Shown one piece after another: positions 45,474-54,429 of a stretch of 64,000 bases of DNA (positions are counted from its first letter, which is position 1; each line of letters begins with the position of its first letter). Below the pieces are notes generated by a model. That model was not told the DNA's origin, searched no databases, and saw only the letters and a list, made by a program, of their open reading frames with translations. Position numbers and translations under genes: made by a program. Source of the DNA: Desulfonatronum thiosulfatophilum (GTDB taxonomy: Bacteria; Desulfobacterota; Desulfovibrionia; Desulfovibrionales; Desulfonatronaceae); NCBI RefSeq assembly GCF_900104215.1, contig NZ_FMXO01000001.1, positions 124,001 through 188,000 on the forward strand, given 5' to 3'.

Positions 45474-47567
45474 TCAACTCTTGAAAAAACGAATTTCCGC
45501 TCTGGCCGTGGTATCATCAAGAGGCTTGACCGCTATGTCCGCCCTTTCCTTCATAAACCGAGCCGCGCCCTTGAGGATGCCCTCAAAGTAGTCGAACAAG
45601 CCCCGTTGAGATCGATAATTCATGAACAGGACGTCTCCTTTATCCTCATAGGTGAAGGTGGGAGGTTTGATGCCCGGGTGCTCATTGGTCAACCTGGCGT
45701 GGACATCGTTCATCTTCAGATAAAATTGCTTGAGATCCCGGGCATTGAAGTGCCGGCGGTACATCTTGTGGAACTGGGGCACCGTGTACATGCCCAGGCC
45801 CAGCAGCACTTCCCGACTGCTCTTTTTTGTGATTCCCGCGATAATGTCCGCCATTTGCCGGATTACCTGGTCAGGGTAGCTTGCTGTTGGCAGAAAGACC
45901 GGATTCCCAAGTTCTCGTTGCAGCTTGTCGAACACCTCACGGCCGAAATTTTCCTTGACATACTCCTGCATCAACTTCGGCAGAATCCCTTTCATCTCCC
46001 CTTTGGAAGATTTTAATCTGCTCATGTCCGTGCTTCCGCTGAACGCCTGGGCCGCTGAAAGCAGTTCCTGGGCCAGTTGCGCCAGGTCCCGGGTTGCCGC
46101 GGCGGCCTGGTCCGCGCCTTCATCCGCTTCCCGGGCAATATGGGCAATATCCTCGACGCTGCGGTTGATCTCCTCGGTGGCGGAGGACTGTTCCTCGGCT
46201 GCCGTGGCGATCTGGGTGACCTGAGAGACCACGTCCTCCACCCGTTGCATGATCAGCCTCAGCGCCTCGCCGGCCTGGTTGGAGTGCTCGGTGCTTTCCT
46301 TGACCTGACGTTCGGTTTGCCCCATGGAAACCACGGCATCCTTGGAACGGCCCTGGATGGTCAGGATGGCGCTTTCCACCTCCTTGGTGGCGGTCATGGT
46401 CTTTTCCGCCAGCTTGCGGACTTCATCAGCCACCACGGCAAAGCCGCGGCCCGCATCCCCGGCCCTGGCCGCCTCGATGGCCGCGTTCAGGGCCAGCAGG
46501 TTCGTCTGATCCGCGATGTCGTTGATCACGTTGATGATTTGCCCGATGGCTCCGGCCTGTTGATTCAGCTGCGTCAGCACCTGGCCCAGTTGGCGAGCCG
46601 ACCCGGCCACGCCCTGGATACCGGAGACGGCCTGTTCGACCATGCCCACACCTTCCTGGGCGGCTTGCCTGGCTTCGTGGGCAGCCTCGGACGCCGTGGA
46701 GGAACTTTTAGCCACTTCCAACACCGTGGCGGTCATCTGTTCCATGGCCGTGGCAACGGAGTCGGTTTGCTCTTTTTGCTGTCTCGCGCCCCGGGCCTGC
46801 TCATCGGCTGAGGCGGAAAGCTCTTCCGATGCCGACGCCACCCGCTGGGACAGCTCGTTGATCTCCTCCCCCAGCTGCATCCGGACTCTATCCTGTTCTT
46901 CCAGACGTTCCTGACTCTCCTTGACGCCCTGCAAGTCGAAAAAGATCAGAAGGAAACCGTCGAGATGTCCTTTCTCCCCCCGTACCGGAGCCAGCAGGCA
47001 CCGCACATTCCAGACTCTGCCGTCCCAAAGCGTCAGGGCAATCTCCTCATCCAGCGCCCGCCCCTCAGCCATGGCTTTTTCCAGGGCAGATCCAGCCGGA
47101 CGTCCGAAAAGGACCTCGGAAACTGATTTGCCGTCGATCTTGTCCCGGGATTTGCGCAAGGCCCCATGGAAACCGGTATTTGAAAATTGAACCTCACCCT
47201 GGGGATTGCACTTCAGCAACGGCGTCTTCAATTCGCTCATCCCCTGGCGGAAAAACGCGACTTCCTGCTGCCCGTGCTGTGCCAGACGGGCCAGTTCGAC
47301 AATTTTTTGATCGTTGACGTCCACGATTTCAAGAACCTGAAAATCAACGGCTTTGCCCGCCAAAACATCATCAGCGGCCTGCAGAGCCGAAACGGAAGGT
47401 CCTGCGCAGCTGTTTGCAGTCCATAACACCATCAGCGCCAAAGCCATGGCTCCCGGAAAGAACAGCCACCAGAAATCCGTCCACTGCGCCGCGGCGAACA
47501 ATCCCAACGCAAGAAGCCCCAAGCCTGCAAGTAGGGCACGAAACATGTTCTGATTATTCATTGCCAT
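45474..47567 (-). CDS. Methyl-accepting chemotaxis protein fused to a C-terminal H-NOX domain
   Basis: A 697-residue receptor. Two N-terminal TM segments (about 10-50) are followed by a PAS-like part (about 100-220) and the signalling domain (about 240-510) with [38 protein letters not shown]. The H-NOX haem domain spans about 525-695. Proximal His623 is in NDVHARLT, the haem-propionate motif YxSxR is Tyr651-Ser653-Arg655, and the Pro pair in GIKPPTF is kept. Tyr660 in FDYFEG aligns with the distal Tyr140 that stabilises O2 in Thermoanaerobacter H-NOX. It should sense O2 or NO and signal to the CheA encoded downstream. AAGGAG lies 8 nt before ATG 47567. Confidence 0.92.
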   Translation of the reverse strand: MAMNNQNMFRALLAGLGLLALGLFAAAQWTDFWWLFFPGAMALALMVLWTANSCAGPSVSALQAADDVLAGKAVDFQVLEIVDVNDQKIVELARLAQHGQQEVAFFRQGMSELKTPLLKCNPQGEVQFSNTGFHGALRKSRDKIDGKSVSEVLFGRPAGSALEKAMAEGRALDEEIALTLWDGRVWNVRCLLAPVRGEKGHLDGFLLIFFDLQGVKESQERLEEQDRVRMQLGEEINELSQRVASASEELSASADEQARGARQQKEQTDSVATAMEQMTATVLEVAKSSSTASEAAHEARQAAQEGVGMVEQAVSGIQGVAGSARQLGQVLTQLNQQAGAIGQIINVINDIADQTNLLALNAAIEAARAGDAGRGFAVVADEVRKLAEKTMTATKEVESAILTIQGRSKDAVVSMGQTERQVKESTEHSNQAGEALRLIMQRVEDVVSQVTQIATAAEEQSSATEEINRSVEDIAHIAREADEGADQAAAATRDLAQLAQELLSAAQAFSGSTDMSRLKSSKGEMKGILPKLMQEYVKENFGREVFDKLQRELGNPVFLPTASYPDQVIRQMADIIAGITKKSSREVLLGLGMYTVPQFHKMYRRHFNARDLKQFYLKMNDVHARLTNEHPGIKPPTFTYEDKGDVLFMNYRSQRGLFDYFEGILKGAARFMKERADIAVKPLDDTTARAEIRFFKS

Positions 47568-47768
47568 CTACCACTCCTTTGCATGAGAGCTGCAGGCCCA
47601 TCCTAACCGAATACGGCTTGCTTTCACATTTGCAGTACGCCGAATTTACAAAAAAACCAAGTTTGAAGTGACATTGAAATTTTGATGCCTGGCAAGCGAC
47701 GTCAAAGCAACATTGACTCTATCCTGAGCAGGGCGGCATTTGTTCATGAATCACAAAGCTCTGTTCCA

Positions 47769-48461
47769 TCATTTCCAGAATCGTCCCAGCAATGAGTCCT
47801 GGCGTTTCATCTCCTCAAGTACCGGATCAGGAACGAGATATTTCATATTCCGACCCATGCGCCAATAGTTCCGGATCATTGTCGAACTGATGTCCAGGAA
47901 CGGGGGATGGATGAGCAGCATTCGAGCACTGTTTTGTTCAAGATTCCATTGCCACACCACACCATAAGGCGATTCGCGCCGCTCCGGTTTTGCAGCGTGG
48001 AGCCAGTGTTCCTGAATGAAATTCCGGGTGCTCTCCAATGCCATATCCTGGCGGGCCACAGCCACGACATCCGCCTTGTGAAACAGTTCCAGCCCGCCTT
48101 TCCAGGTCGGCAAAGTCAACAGATCCGGCACGCCGAGCAAAAAAAAGAGCCGGCCGCCCGACAAGGAACGTACCAGCTCTTCAAGCGTGTCCAATGTATA
48201 AGATGGACCTTTTCTCCTGCCCTCCATCACATTGCAATGCAGTCCGGGATGACCGTTGATGGCTTCGCGGACCCATCGACAGCGCAGACCGAACGGCAAT
48301 AGCCCCCCCGGTTCCTTGTGCGGCGGAACCGCCGAAGGAATCAGCTCCACCCTGTCCAGCCCCAGTATTTCCAACGCCTCGATGGCCAGACGCAGGTGCC
48401 CGTTGTGGATGGGATTGAACGACCCCCCCAGGACGCCGATTCGCTTCTGTCGGGTGGACAT
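47769..48461 (-). CDS. nadD: Nicotinate-nucleotide adenylyltransferase NadD
   Basis: A 230-residue nucleotidyltransferase for NAD synthesis: GVLGGSFNPIHNGHLRLA (HxGH motif), PSAVPPHKEP, the MEGRRKGPSYTLDTLEEL region and ISSTMIRNYWR near the C-terminus. It is downstream of proA on the same strand (64 nt), an arrangement I recall from Desulfovibrio. ATG 48461 is chosen to keep the usual NadD start. Confidence 0.93.
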   Translation of the reverse strand: MSTRQKRIGVLGGSFNPIHNGHLRLAIEALEILGLDRVELIPSAVPPHKEPGGLLPFGLRCRWVREAINGHPGLHCNVMEGRRKGPSYTLDTLEELVRSLSGGRLFFLLGVPDLLTLPTWKGGLELFHKADVVAVARQDMALESTRNFIQEHWLHAAKPERRESPYGVVWQWNLEQNSARMLLIHPPFLDISSTMIRNYWRMGRNMKYLVPDPVLEEMKRQDSLLGRFWK

Positions 48462-48525
48462 GTCCGTCACGGTCAACAAAATTATCAGTTTCGGAAGACA
48501 GGATTATTCCGTGAAAGCCAGCCGT

Positions 48526-49791
48526 TCATTCCCTGACCTGTCCCTGTCCGAGACCGATGAACTTGAGCCCGGTCAATTCCCGCACGCCCATGGGGCCGTA
48601 GGCGTGCAGCTTGGAGGTACTGATGCCGATTTCCGCGCCCAGACCGATCTGTCCGCCGTCGTTGAACCGGGTGGAGGCATTCACCAGAACCAGGGATGCG
48701 TCGGCTTCGCGCAAAAAGCGCATTGCCCGGTCATGATCCCGGGTCAGAATGGCTTCGGTATGGTTGGATCCGTACGCCGCGATGTGTTCCAGGGCCTGAT
48801 CCATGTCCCGGACCACTCGAACCGCCAGCACCAGGGCCAGAAATTCGCGGCCCCAGTCCTCTTCTTCAGCGGCTTCGGCATGCACACCCATCAAGGGCAG
48901 GCTACGGGAACAGCACTTGAATCGCACGCCTGACTCGGCCAGCCGTTGCGCGACCCGGGGCAAAAAGGCCTCGGCCTCGGCCTCGTGCACCAGCAGGCAT
49001 TCCAGAGCATTGCACACCCCGCATCGCTGAACTTTGGAGTTGAAGACGATCTCCAGGGCCTTGTCCCGGTCCGCATCCTGATCAACGTATGCATGGCAAA
49101 CGCCCTTGTAGTGCTTAAGCACGGGCATGGTCGCCTGCTCGGATACGGCCCGGATCAGGGACTCTCCGCCCCGGGGAATGACCACGTCGATGAATTCGTC
49201 CAGTTTCAGCAAGTGGGACACCGCCTCACGATCCGTGACCGGAACCAGCTGGACAGCGGCCCTGGGCAACCCGGCAGCCTCCAGCGAGTCGGCGATCAGT
49301 GCGGCCAGAGCCTGATTGGAGTGAAACGCTTCCGAACCTCCCCGAAGAATGGCCGCGTTACCGGCCTTGAGCGTGAGAATCGCCGCCTCAATGGTCACAT
49401 TGGGACGTGATTCGAAGATCATCATCACCACGCCCAGGGGAATGCGCATCCGGCCGAACTGCAAGCCGTTGGGCCTCTGCCACATGGATTCGATCTCTCC
49501 CACCGGATCGGCCTGGGCCATCACCTCAAGACAGGCCTGGGCCATGCCCTCGATGGTCGAGCCGGTAATCCGCAGGCGATCCACGCGCGCGGCGTCCAGA
49601 CCGGCGGACAGCGCAGCATCCACATCGCGCTGATTGGCCGCCAGCACCTGATCGGCCTGCGTTTGCAGGCGCTGAGCCAGTTCCCGCAGCGCCGCATTCT
49701 TTTGCGACCCCCGGACCGCGACCAGTATCCGCGAAGCCTGCCTGGCCTCCTTGGCCAGATTGAGCATTTGACCGTGCAATTCACCCGTCAT
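48526..49791 (-). CDS. proA: Gamma-glutamyl phosphate reductase ProA
   Basis: A 421-residue aldehyde-dehydrogenase-fold enzyme of proline synthesis that reduces glutamyl-5-phosphate with NADPH. Visible motifs are RIPLGVVMMIFESRPNVT, LKAGNAAILRGGSEA, PRGGESLIRAV, CGVCNALECLLVH with the catalytic Cys, and VNASTRFNDGGQIGLGAEIGISTSKLHAYGPMG. GGAGG lies 6 nt before ATG 49791. It forms an operon with nadD; proB is not in the window. Confidence 0.96.
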   Translation of the reverse strand: MTGELHGQMLNLAKEARQASRILVAVRGSQKNAALRELAQRLQTQADQVLAANQRDVDAALSAGLDAARVDRLRITGSTIEGMAQACLEVMAQADPVGEIESMWQRPNGLQFGRMRIPLGVVMMIFESRPNVTIEAAILTLKAGNAAILRGGSEAFHSNQALAALIADSLEAAGLPRAAVQLVPVTDREAVSHLLKLDEFIDVVIPRGGESLIRAVSEQATMPVLKHYKGVCHAYVDQDADRDKALEIVFNSKVQRCGVCNALECLLVHEAEAEAFLPRVAQRLAESGVRFKCCSRSLPLMGVHAEAAEEEDWGREFLALVLAVRVVRDMDQALEHIAAYGSNHTEAILTRDHDRAMRFLREADASLVLVNASTRFNDGGQIGLGAEIGISTSKLHAYGPMGVRELTGLKFIGLGQGQVRE

Positions 49792-49989
49792 TCTCCACCT
49801 CCACCATTTCCGGCTTATCAATGGTCCGCGGATTGTTTCCGGAACATCATGGAAAGCCGTAGTTGAAAACGTTACATATTCATTATGAATTGCAGATCCA
49901 GCCGTACAAGCAGTAATAGCACTTGATTGCCATCGTTCTTCCTGCTAGCCGAATCAAGCAGAATCGCACATCAATCGAAGGAGTTTTCC

Positions 49990-50451
49990 ATGGACGAGAG
50001 CATCAGGACGCTGATTCAAAGCCAGGATATCCTGGTCCTGGCCACATCCCTCAACAACATCCCGCACACATCCCTGATGGCCTACGTCCCGTCCGCGGAT
50101 AGCATGACCTTCTTCATGGCCACCTACCGCAACACCAGCAAGTTCGCAAATATAATATCCAACCCGCAGGTCAGCCTGCTGCTGGACGATCGAAATGCGC
50201 ACCCATCCCGGGATCGCCTGAAAACCATGGCCTTGACCATCCATGGAGAGGCCGTAGTCCTCCAGGACCCAGTCCAATGCAAGGCCGTTGCCGACGCACT
50301 GCGCCAAAAACATTCCCATCTGCAGAATTTTCTGGAAGGAAAGGAGATTGCCTTCCTGGCTGTCCAGGCGGCCACCTTTCAGCTCTTGAAAGGCCCTACG
50401 TCGACAATTTTCGAAACAACTGATCATTCCACGGAAAGCCATGCGGTATAG
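49990..50451 (+). CDS. Pyridoxamine 5'-phosphate oxidase-like FMN-binding protein
   Basis: A 153-residue split-barrel protein: VLATSLNNIPHTSLMAYV, MTFFMATYRNTSKFANIISNPQVSLLLDD, then TIHGEAVVL. This is the fold of small FMN- or haem-binding 'general stress protein 26/PNPOx-like' proteins. AAGGAG lies 6 nt before ATG 49990. Substrate is unknown. It is followed after 39 nt by a chemoreceptor on the same strand. Confidence 0.82.
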   Translation: MDESIRTLIQSQDILVLATSLNNIPHTSLMAYVPSADSMTFFMATYRNTSKFANIISNPQVSLLLDDRNAHPSRDRLKTMALTIHGEAVVLQDPVQCKAVADALRQKHSHLQNFLEGKEIAFLAVQAATFQLLKGPTSTIFETTDHSTESHAV

Positions 50452-50490
50452 CTACCGAATGGCTATCCAACCCGTCAAAGGAGATGCAAA

Positions 50491-52074
50491 ATGCGTCAGC
50501 AACGGCTCATGATGCTCAACGTGATATTCAGCGCTCTTGTCATTGCCGTGGTCACTGCGGGGACATTCTTTTTCGGGCTGACAGGACATGCCGGAAATTT
50601 GCTCGTGGCCAGCGCCGGATTGGCCGCCTTGGCCGGCATCGCCTTTCTGTACCTACGTTCAGAAAGGACTCTGCGCGAAGTCCAGGTGCTCCTGAACCAC
50701 CTCTCAACCGGTGAGTTCAGGAACGTATCCGACCGGACGCAGAACCGATCCGGATGCTCGTTGGAATTGTTCTCCGGCATTGAAAACGTCGCCCACGCAC
50801 TGAAACATGAGAAGGGCATGAACAAAGGAATCATCGAAGGCCTGCCAACCCCTTTTCTGCTGGTGGACGTCAAGGAACGCGCCCTGTTCACGAACCAGGC
50901 CTGCCTGGACATGCTCCAGATCGAAGGGCCTCCGGAAAAACAATACGGCCGGACATTGGCGGAAATTTTCTACAATGACCCGACACGCCAAACCGCCGTG
51001 GGCAAGGCCATCAACCACGGCCAGGTTTTCAGGAACCTGGAGGTGACCATCACCGGACACAAGGGCGGAGTGCGACACGTGTTGGCCAATGTTTGCCCGC
51101 TTTACGATCTTGACGGCGTCTGCATCGGCGGATTTTGCCTCTACGTGGACATGACGGCCCTGAAGACCAAGGAAACCCAGATCCACGAACAAAACCAGAT
51201 CATTTCCCAAGCGGCGGACAAGGCAACGAACATCTCCAACTCCATGGCATCGGCAGCCGAGGAGCTGGCTGCCCAGGTGGAGGAAGCCAGCCGCGGAGCC
51301 GAAGAGCAGCGGGCCAGAACGGCTGAAACGGCCACGGCCATGGAGGAGATGAACGCCACTGTTCTGGAAGTGGCCAAAAACGCCTCCCAAGCTGCGGAAG
51401 CCTCGGATCAGGCCAGGACAAAAGCCCTGGCCGGCGCCAAGGTGGTAGGAGAATCCGTCTCGGCCATCAACAAAGTGCAGCAGCAATCCGTGGAACTGAA
51501 ATCCACACTCAGCCAGCTTGGCGAACAGGCAAATCAGATCGACCGGATCATGAACGTAATCGAGGACATTGCCGACCAGACCAATCTCCTGGCCCTGAAC
51601 GCGGCCATCGAGGCGGCCCGGGCCGGAGACGCCGGTCGCGGCTTTGCCGTGGTGGCCGACGAAGTACGCAAACTGGCCGAAAAAACCATGAACGCCACCA
51701 AGGAGGTCGGCCAGGCAATTGCGGATATTCAGAAGGGAACAAGATCGAATATTGAAGGAATGGACAAGGCCATGGCAGCCATCGAGGAAGCCACTGCTCG
51801 GGCCAACACGTCCGGCGCGGCCCTCCAGGAGATTCTGGCTCTCGCGGAACTCGCCGCGGACCAGGTTCGTTCCATTGCCACGGCCGCGGAACAGCAATCC
51901 GCCACCAGCGAAGAGATCAACCGGGGCGTCGAGGACATCAACCGCATTTCATCCGAGACCAGCGAGATCATGAACCAATCCGCCGAAGCCGTGTCCGAAC
52001 TGGCCCGCATGGCCGTGGAACTCAATTCCATCATTGAACGGATGCGCGATCAGTCAGCGGAAAAAACTTCTTGA
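50491..52074 (+). CDS. Methyl-accepting chemotaxis protein with PAS sensor
   Basis: A 527-residue receptor. Two TM segments near the N-terminus (about 10-55) have almost no periplasmic loop. A PAS domain (about 110-230) has [30 protein letters not shown], and the signalling domain (about 245-520) has [38 protein letters not shown]. It probably senses an internal redox or ligand state. It is closely similar in its tip to the H-NOX receptor, so they may share CheA. AAAGGAG lies 7 nt before ATG 50491. Confidence 0.93.
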   Translation: MRQQRLMMLNVIFSALVIAVVTAGTFFFGLTGHAGNLLVASAGLAALAGIAFLYLRSERTLREVQVLLNHLSTGEFRNVSDRTQNRSGCSLELFSGIENVAHALKHEKGMNKGIIEGLPTPFLLVDVKERALFTNQACLDMLQIEGPPEKQYGRTLAEIFYNDPTRQTAVGKAINHGQVFRNLEVTITGHKGGVRHVLANVCPLYDLDGVCIGGFCLYVDMTALKTKETQIHEQNQIISQAADKATNISNSMASAAEELAAQVEEASRGAEEQRARTAETATAMEEMNATVLEVAKNASQAAEASDQARTKALAGAKVVGESVSAINKVQQQSVELKSTLSQLGEQANQIDRIMNVIEDIADQTNLLALNAAIEAARAGDAGRGFAVVADEVRKLAEKTMNATKEVGQAIADIQKGTRSNIEGMDKAMAAIEEATARANTSGAALQEILALAELAADQVRSIATAAEQQSATSEEINRGVEDINRISSETSEIMNQSAEAVSELARMAVELNSIIERMRDQSAEKTS

Positions 52075-52241
52075 GATGAAACAGAATCGTATCCGCAGTC
52101 AAAAGAAAATCTCTTCGCTGCACCCGGCTTTCAGGATGCACCGAAAAAAAGCTGCGATGTAATTTTAACAGTATTAAGCCCAGCCGGAGCCCAACTGGAT
52201 TAGTCGCTCCAGAATGCGTCTGACAATGCCGGATTCGTCGC

Positions 52242-52271
52242 TTGACCGAAACACCTTCAATCGACTAATTG
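52242..52271 (+). promoter_or_regulatory. Probable tRNA promoter
   Basis: TTGACC (52242-52247) and TAATTG (52266-52271) are 18 nt apart, ending 15 nt before the tRNA. Confidence 0.4.
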
Positions 52272-52286
52272 AGAACTCTTGTTCAT

Positions 52287-52362
52287 GGGGGCGTGGCTCA
52301 GTTGGGAGAGCGCTGCCTTCGCAAGGCAGAGGCCGGGGGTTCGAATCCCCCCGCCTCCACCA
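52287..52362 (+). tRNA. tRNA-Ala (anticodon CGC)
   Basis: A 76-nt cloverleaf. Acceptor GGGGGCG pairs with CGCCTCC, the D-arm is GCTCAGTTGGGAGAGC, the anticodon stem CTGCC/GGCAG holds loop TTCGCAA, the T-arm is GGGGGTTCGAATCCCCC, and CCA is encoded at 52360-52362. Anticodon CGC reads GCG (Ala). Confidence 0.97.
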
Positions 52363-52370
52363 TAAAAATC

Positions 52371-52405
52371 AAGGGGTTAGAGAATATCTAACCCCTTTTT
52401 CTTTT
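52371..52405 (+). terminator. Intrinsic terminator after tRNA-Ala
   Basis: AAGGGGTTAGA pairs with TCTAACCCCTT over 11 bp, followed by a T-rich run (TTTTTCTTTT). Confidence 0.9.
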
Positions 52406-52643
52406 GCCTATGAATGGTAAATTATCAACTGATGAACACCGGAAACTGTACCCGCGGGGCCTGAGGTGTGAGCTAGCACCTAGAATGAGAAAGTGAAAGA
52501 AGCGGGATTGGGTGGGACGGGGCGGGATTTAGTGGGATGGATAAAGGGTTTGGAAGGGAGTGAAGGAAAAAAGGCAGCTCGGGTTGGAGTTGAGAAATTT
52601 GCGGGGGTGGGAGGTGATTTTTGCATGTTAAATGAGAATTTTT
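52406..52643. other. Possible left end of the prophage, G-rich repeats
   Basis: About 240 bp without a gene. Short direct repeats GCGGGATT, GGTGGGA, GCGGGATT and GTGGGATGG lie at about 52500-52540, and a hairpin AGGTG/CACCT at about 52464-52481. Repeated short sites are expected where MuA binds phage ends, but the exact end cannot be named. Confidence 0.35.
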
Positions 52644-52684
52644 AAGGTGGCCTGGTCGGAGCGTTGACCGGGCCACCTTTTTTA
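52644..52684 (+). terminator. Intrinsic terminator at the prophage left edge
   Basis: AAGGTGGCC.GGTC pairs with GACC.GGCCACCTT and is followed by TTTTTT on the plus strand. It overlaps the stop of the leftward cargo gene. Its T-run fits rightward transcription, perhaps to stop read-through from the host side. Confidence 0.75.
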
Positions 52685-53701
52685 TTGCTCAGCGGTCTGA
52701 ACCGCTCCGGCTTCGCGGGCGGAGATTATTACGGCATTTCTGATTTCGCCTTGCAGGCTCCTTGCGTTTATGGCCAGGGATACAGGTGTCCTGGCCCACA
52801 CAGCCCTTTCCAGCGTAGGTTTATTCTGTGGGCTGAGGATGGAGTCTTGCAATATCGCGTCGATCAGTTGGCCGCTTGTGGTGTCTTGAATGCGCACCTT
52901 GAATTCAGTTGGGTCTGACGTGTCGACGCGGAGTATTTTGTATGTGCCGTCGAGTCTCGTTTCTTCGGCGTGCTTTCTTGCGTTTGCGGTAAGTATTTCC
53001 GCAGTTTCAGGGTCAATCTCTATTCCTTGGATTTTTCCGTTGCTCGCTGGCGCGATGCTTTTAACAAGTGCGCCGTGAGCGTCGTATGCAAAGTGCTGGA
53101 TGTCTCGAACTTGATCATTTTCAGCGGCTATTGATGCTATGATTCTTGATCGTTCCGTTTCTTGTTCGCTTAAAAACTGTAGTGCTTGCAAGTGCTCTCT
53201 TTGCTCATCGCTCCGAACCTCCGCAATGCGGACGTTTTTTCTGTGGTCAAGGTATGTGCGAAACGCGGAATTTCCAAAAAACAGGACAGCAAGCGTAATT
53301 ACTATCAAGGTGATTTGCTTTGAGTCCATTTTTTCTATTCCCTTCCCAAGAAACTTTTCAATTATCTCTTGGAAATTGATATCATAAATTGATGAACCGC
53401 CGACAACCTTAACAATTATTTCGAGTTTATCACGCTCTTCTTTGGATAACAAGCGAATATTATAGGATTCATAGATTATAAAGCTATATGATCTATATAT
53501 TTCTGATTGAAATTCCAAAAATGACTTCATCATCGTCGGAGTTATCGACTGCCGGTATTTTTCTCCGCAAAGAGTTACTTCAAGCCTAGGCCACCCTTCA
53601 AACTGAATAGAGACGTCTTCAAGGTCGATACTTCCGTCTATGTGCCTCTGAAGTACTGAATAGGCGTCCTCTTCACTCCGAATAATCAGTTGATCAGGCA
53701 T
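52682..53701 (-). CDS. Uncharacterised membrane-anchored prophage cargo protein
   Basis: A 339-residue protein that I do not recognise. A soluble N-terminal part (about 1-120) starts MPDQLIIRSEEDAYSVLQRH. One TM segment (about 127-147, ITLIVITLAVLFFGNSAF) follows, then a coiled-coil region (about 150-195). The C-terminal soluble part (about 225-335) has GTYKILRVDTSDPTEFKVRI. The gene is richer in A+T than the phage core. It lies leftward, outside the repressor, where Mu-like phages carry accessory genes such as defence or exclusion functions. Its function cannot be given. Confidence 0.7.
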   Translation of the reverse strand: MPDQLIIRSEEDAYSVLQRHIDGSIDLEDVSIQFEGWPRLEVTLCGEKYRQSITPTMMKSFLEFQSEIYRSYSFIIYESYNIRLLSKEERDKLEIIVKVVGGSSIYDINFQEIIEKFLGKGIEKMDSKQITLIVITLAVLFFGNSAFRTYLDHRKNVRIAEVRSDEQREHLQALQFLSEQETERSRIIASIAAENDQVRDIQHFAYDAHGALVKSIAPASNGKIQGIEIDPETAEILTANARKHAEETRLDGTYKILRVDTSDPTEFKVRIQDTTSGQLIDAILQDSILSPQNKPTLERAVWARTPVSLAINARSLQGEIRNAVIISAREAGAVQTAEQ

Positions 53702-53704
53702 TTC

Positions 53705-54178
53705 TCACTTCCTCCTCCATTCCCACGGTGGCGTGGGGTGTTTTTCGGTCCAGAGGCCGAGGGGGGATTCTTTGGCGGTTTCTTGGCCGTGGGCCCAGGG
53801 GATGCAGATTTTGGGGCGGTTGCAGTAGCGGAGGAAGACCCAGGCCAGGCCGGCGCGGATCATGGCGCCGTTGAGGGTTTGGCCGTCTGGGAGGTGGACC
53901 AGGGCCACGGTGCGGCCCCAGCGGTCGGTATCCATCTCCTCGATCCGCACGGTCTGTCCGGCGGCCAGCTCGCGGGCGTATGCGGTTGCCTGGCGGCCGT
54001 ATGGCTGGCCGCTTTCCGGCGCATCGATCCCCCATAGCCTGACACGGACTTGGCGCTTGTCTTCAGTCAGGACAGTAATGGTGTCGCCATCGGCGACGTG
54101 GATCACCTTCCCCTCCCATGCCCATGCTGCAGAGGCAAAGAGAAGAAGCCAGGCCGCTATTGCGGCGCTGGCTTTCAT
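53705..54178 (-). CDS. Secreted thermonuclease-family (SNase) nuclease
   Basis: A 157-residue protein. A signal peptide MKASAAIAAWLLLFASAAWA is followed by an SNase fold with GKVIHVADGDTITVL, VRVRLWGIDAPESGQPYG, DRWGRTVALV and GLAWVFLRYC. The catalytic Arg and Glu and metal Asp of the family are in RLWGIDAPE and DGDTI. It would degrade DNA or RNA in the periplasm, perhaps excluding other phages. It lies 3 nt upstream of the unknown cargo gene and shares one base with the next small gene. Confidence 0.88.
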   Translation of the reverse strand: MKASAAIAAWLLLFASAAWAWEGKVIHVADGDTITVLTEDKRQVRVRLWGIDAPESGQPYGRQATAYARELAAGQTVRIEEMDTDRWGRTVALVHLPDGQTLNGAMIRAGLAWVFLRYCNRPKICIPWAHGQETAKESPLGLWTEKHPTPPWEWRRK

Positions 54179-54405
54179 TATTGGGCCATAATCTTTTGGG
54201 CCATTGGGCTGCTGAGCGGGATCATATTTGGCGCTTTACAGATGGGGCAAACCTTTTGCTTGGATGTTAGTCTCCAGAAAGAATAGATAATTCCAGGAAC
54301 GATCAGCAGTAGCCAAAGGACAACCTCTAAAACAAAAGAACCCTTCGCAATCTTCTTTGGCTTCCCTTTTGCCCCGCAATTCGTGCACAGCAACTCGTTG
54401 GCCAT
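54178..54405 (-). CDS. Small membrane protein with split zinc ribbon
   Basis: A 75-residue protein: LCTNCGAKGKP near the N-terminus, a hydrophobic stretch VLEVVLWLLLIVPGIIYSFW, and then KVCPICKAPNMIPL. Two Cys pairs flank one membrane-inserted segment, a layout like LITAF-type or other membrane zinc ribbons. It shares a base with the nuclease start (TAATG), so the two are coupled. Possible superinfection or membrane function; unproven. Confidence 0.7.
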   Translation of the reverse strand: MANELLCTNCGAKGKPKKIAKGSFVLEVVLWLLLIVPGIIYSFWRLTSKQKVCPICKAPNMIPLSSPMAQKIMAQ

Positions 54406-54429
54406 AAGCCCTCCTTTAATTAAATGTGT

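Noticed and set aside
52287-52362. tRNA-Ala as an integrase attachment site
   Set aside because: The element carries MuA and MuB and no integrase is seen, so transposition and not site-specific recombination is expected.
52644-52684. Terminator for the leftward cargo gene
   Set aside because: The T-run is on the plus strand; on the minus strand the stem is followed by TTAAAAATT, so leftward termination is weak.
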